Assembly: GCA_020634035.1 (NCBI GenBank)
Contig: JACKCM010000006.1
Span: 248,001 to 312,000, forward strand
Length of the DNA stretch: 64,000 bases
Direction: 5' to 3'
Source of the DNA: Candidatus Obscuribacterales bacterium
Lineage (GTDB): Bacteria; Cyanobacteriota; Vampirovibrionia; Obscuribacterales; Obscuribacteraceae
Shown: piece after piece, positions 63,964-64,000 of the stretch
Position numbering within the stretch: position 1 is the first letter of the stretch
Layout: the number at the start of each line of letters is the position of its first letter
Translations under genes and position numbers: made by a program
The notes under the pieces: model-generated
Told to the model about the DNA's origin: nothing
The model's database searches: none
What the model saw: the letters and a program-made list of their open reading frames with translations, nothing else

Positions 63964-64000
63964 TGGCGCTTTGTAACTAAAAGTTATTTGTTCTTATCGG

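Overview
The window comes from a bacterium with a Gram-negative-type envelope. It has Kdo transferase, LpxK and a heptosyltransferase-like protein, an outer-membrane secretin, a lipid A/LPS operon and many signal-peptide proteins. Base composition looks moderate and coding density is high, with ATGA/TGATG gene overlaps and frequent GTG/TTG starts. A cyanobacterial-style HNH nuclease, a BtpA-family protein, two transmembrane Ser/Thr kinases and a K+-independent-type H+-pyrophosphatase suggest a non-photosynthetic relative of Cyanobacteria (Melainabacteria/Vampirovibrionia, perhaps Obscuribacterales). That placement is inference; no rRNA is present to settle it. No insertion sequence, CRISPR array, prophage or intact tRNA is visible.

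Left part (1-23.4 kb): a matrixin-TPR protease cut by the window edge; a SRPBCC protein; two paralogous polytopic membrane proteins, one 1634 residues long with a huge repetitive low-complexity tail; an FKBP lipoprotein; an EF-hand protein beside a degenerate GGDEF protein; an acetyltransferase-like protein and H+-PPase; a peptidoglycan amidase, MurI and a family-4 uracil-DNA glycosylase; a Ser/Thr kinase; HemW; a TPR protein and a secretin.

Middle (23.4-44 kb) is mostly housekeeping: rpsB-tsf then pyrH-frr-glmS on the minus strand; HNH nuclease-priA; waaA-lpxK-heptosyltransferase plus a secreted Trp-motif protein, chained by overlaps; gyrB-pgsA facing ribF-recF; and a second Ser/Thr kinase. 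Between that kinase and the next gene lies a candidate minus-strand small RNA with an extended -10 and a strong terminator.

Right part (44-64 kb) is mostly accessory metabolism. A divergent cluster carries a KynB/cyclase-type hydrolase and BtpA on the minus strand. Facing it are an AmnD-like RidA protein, a muconic-semialdehyde-type aldehyde dehydrogenase, an SDR lacking the usual Tyr/Lys, and a lysine-6-dehydrogenase-like enzyme, then a thioredoxin-fold protein, an M20 peptidase and an HSDL2-like SDR. This resembles the lower part of 2-aminomuconate (kynurenine or aminophenol) catabolism. After TPR, TadE-like and unknown genes comes a tight minus-strand cluster: an AllA-like ureidoglycolate lyase, a barbiturase/cyanuric-acid-hydrolase-family ring-opening amidohydrolase, an alpha/beta-hydrolase fused to a ThDP enzyme, and a secreted heavy-metal-binding protein. 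I read this as an undescribed pathway for opening and degrading a cyclic ureide or related N-heterocycle, and it is the best candidate here for a new system. The window closes with mtnA, ftsZ and a nested hairpin element upstream of ftsZ.
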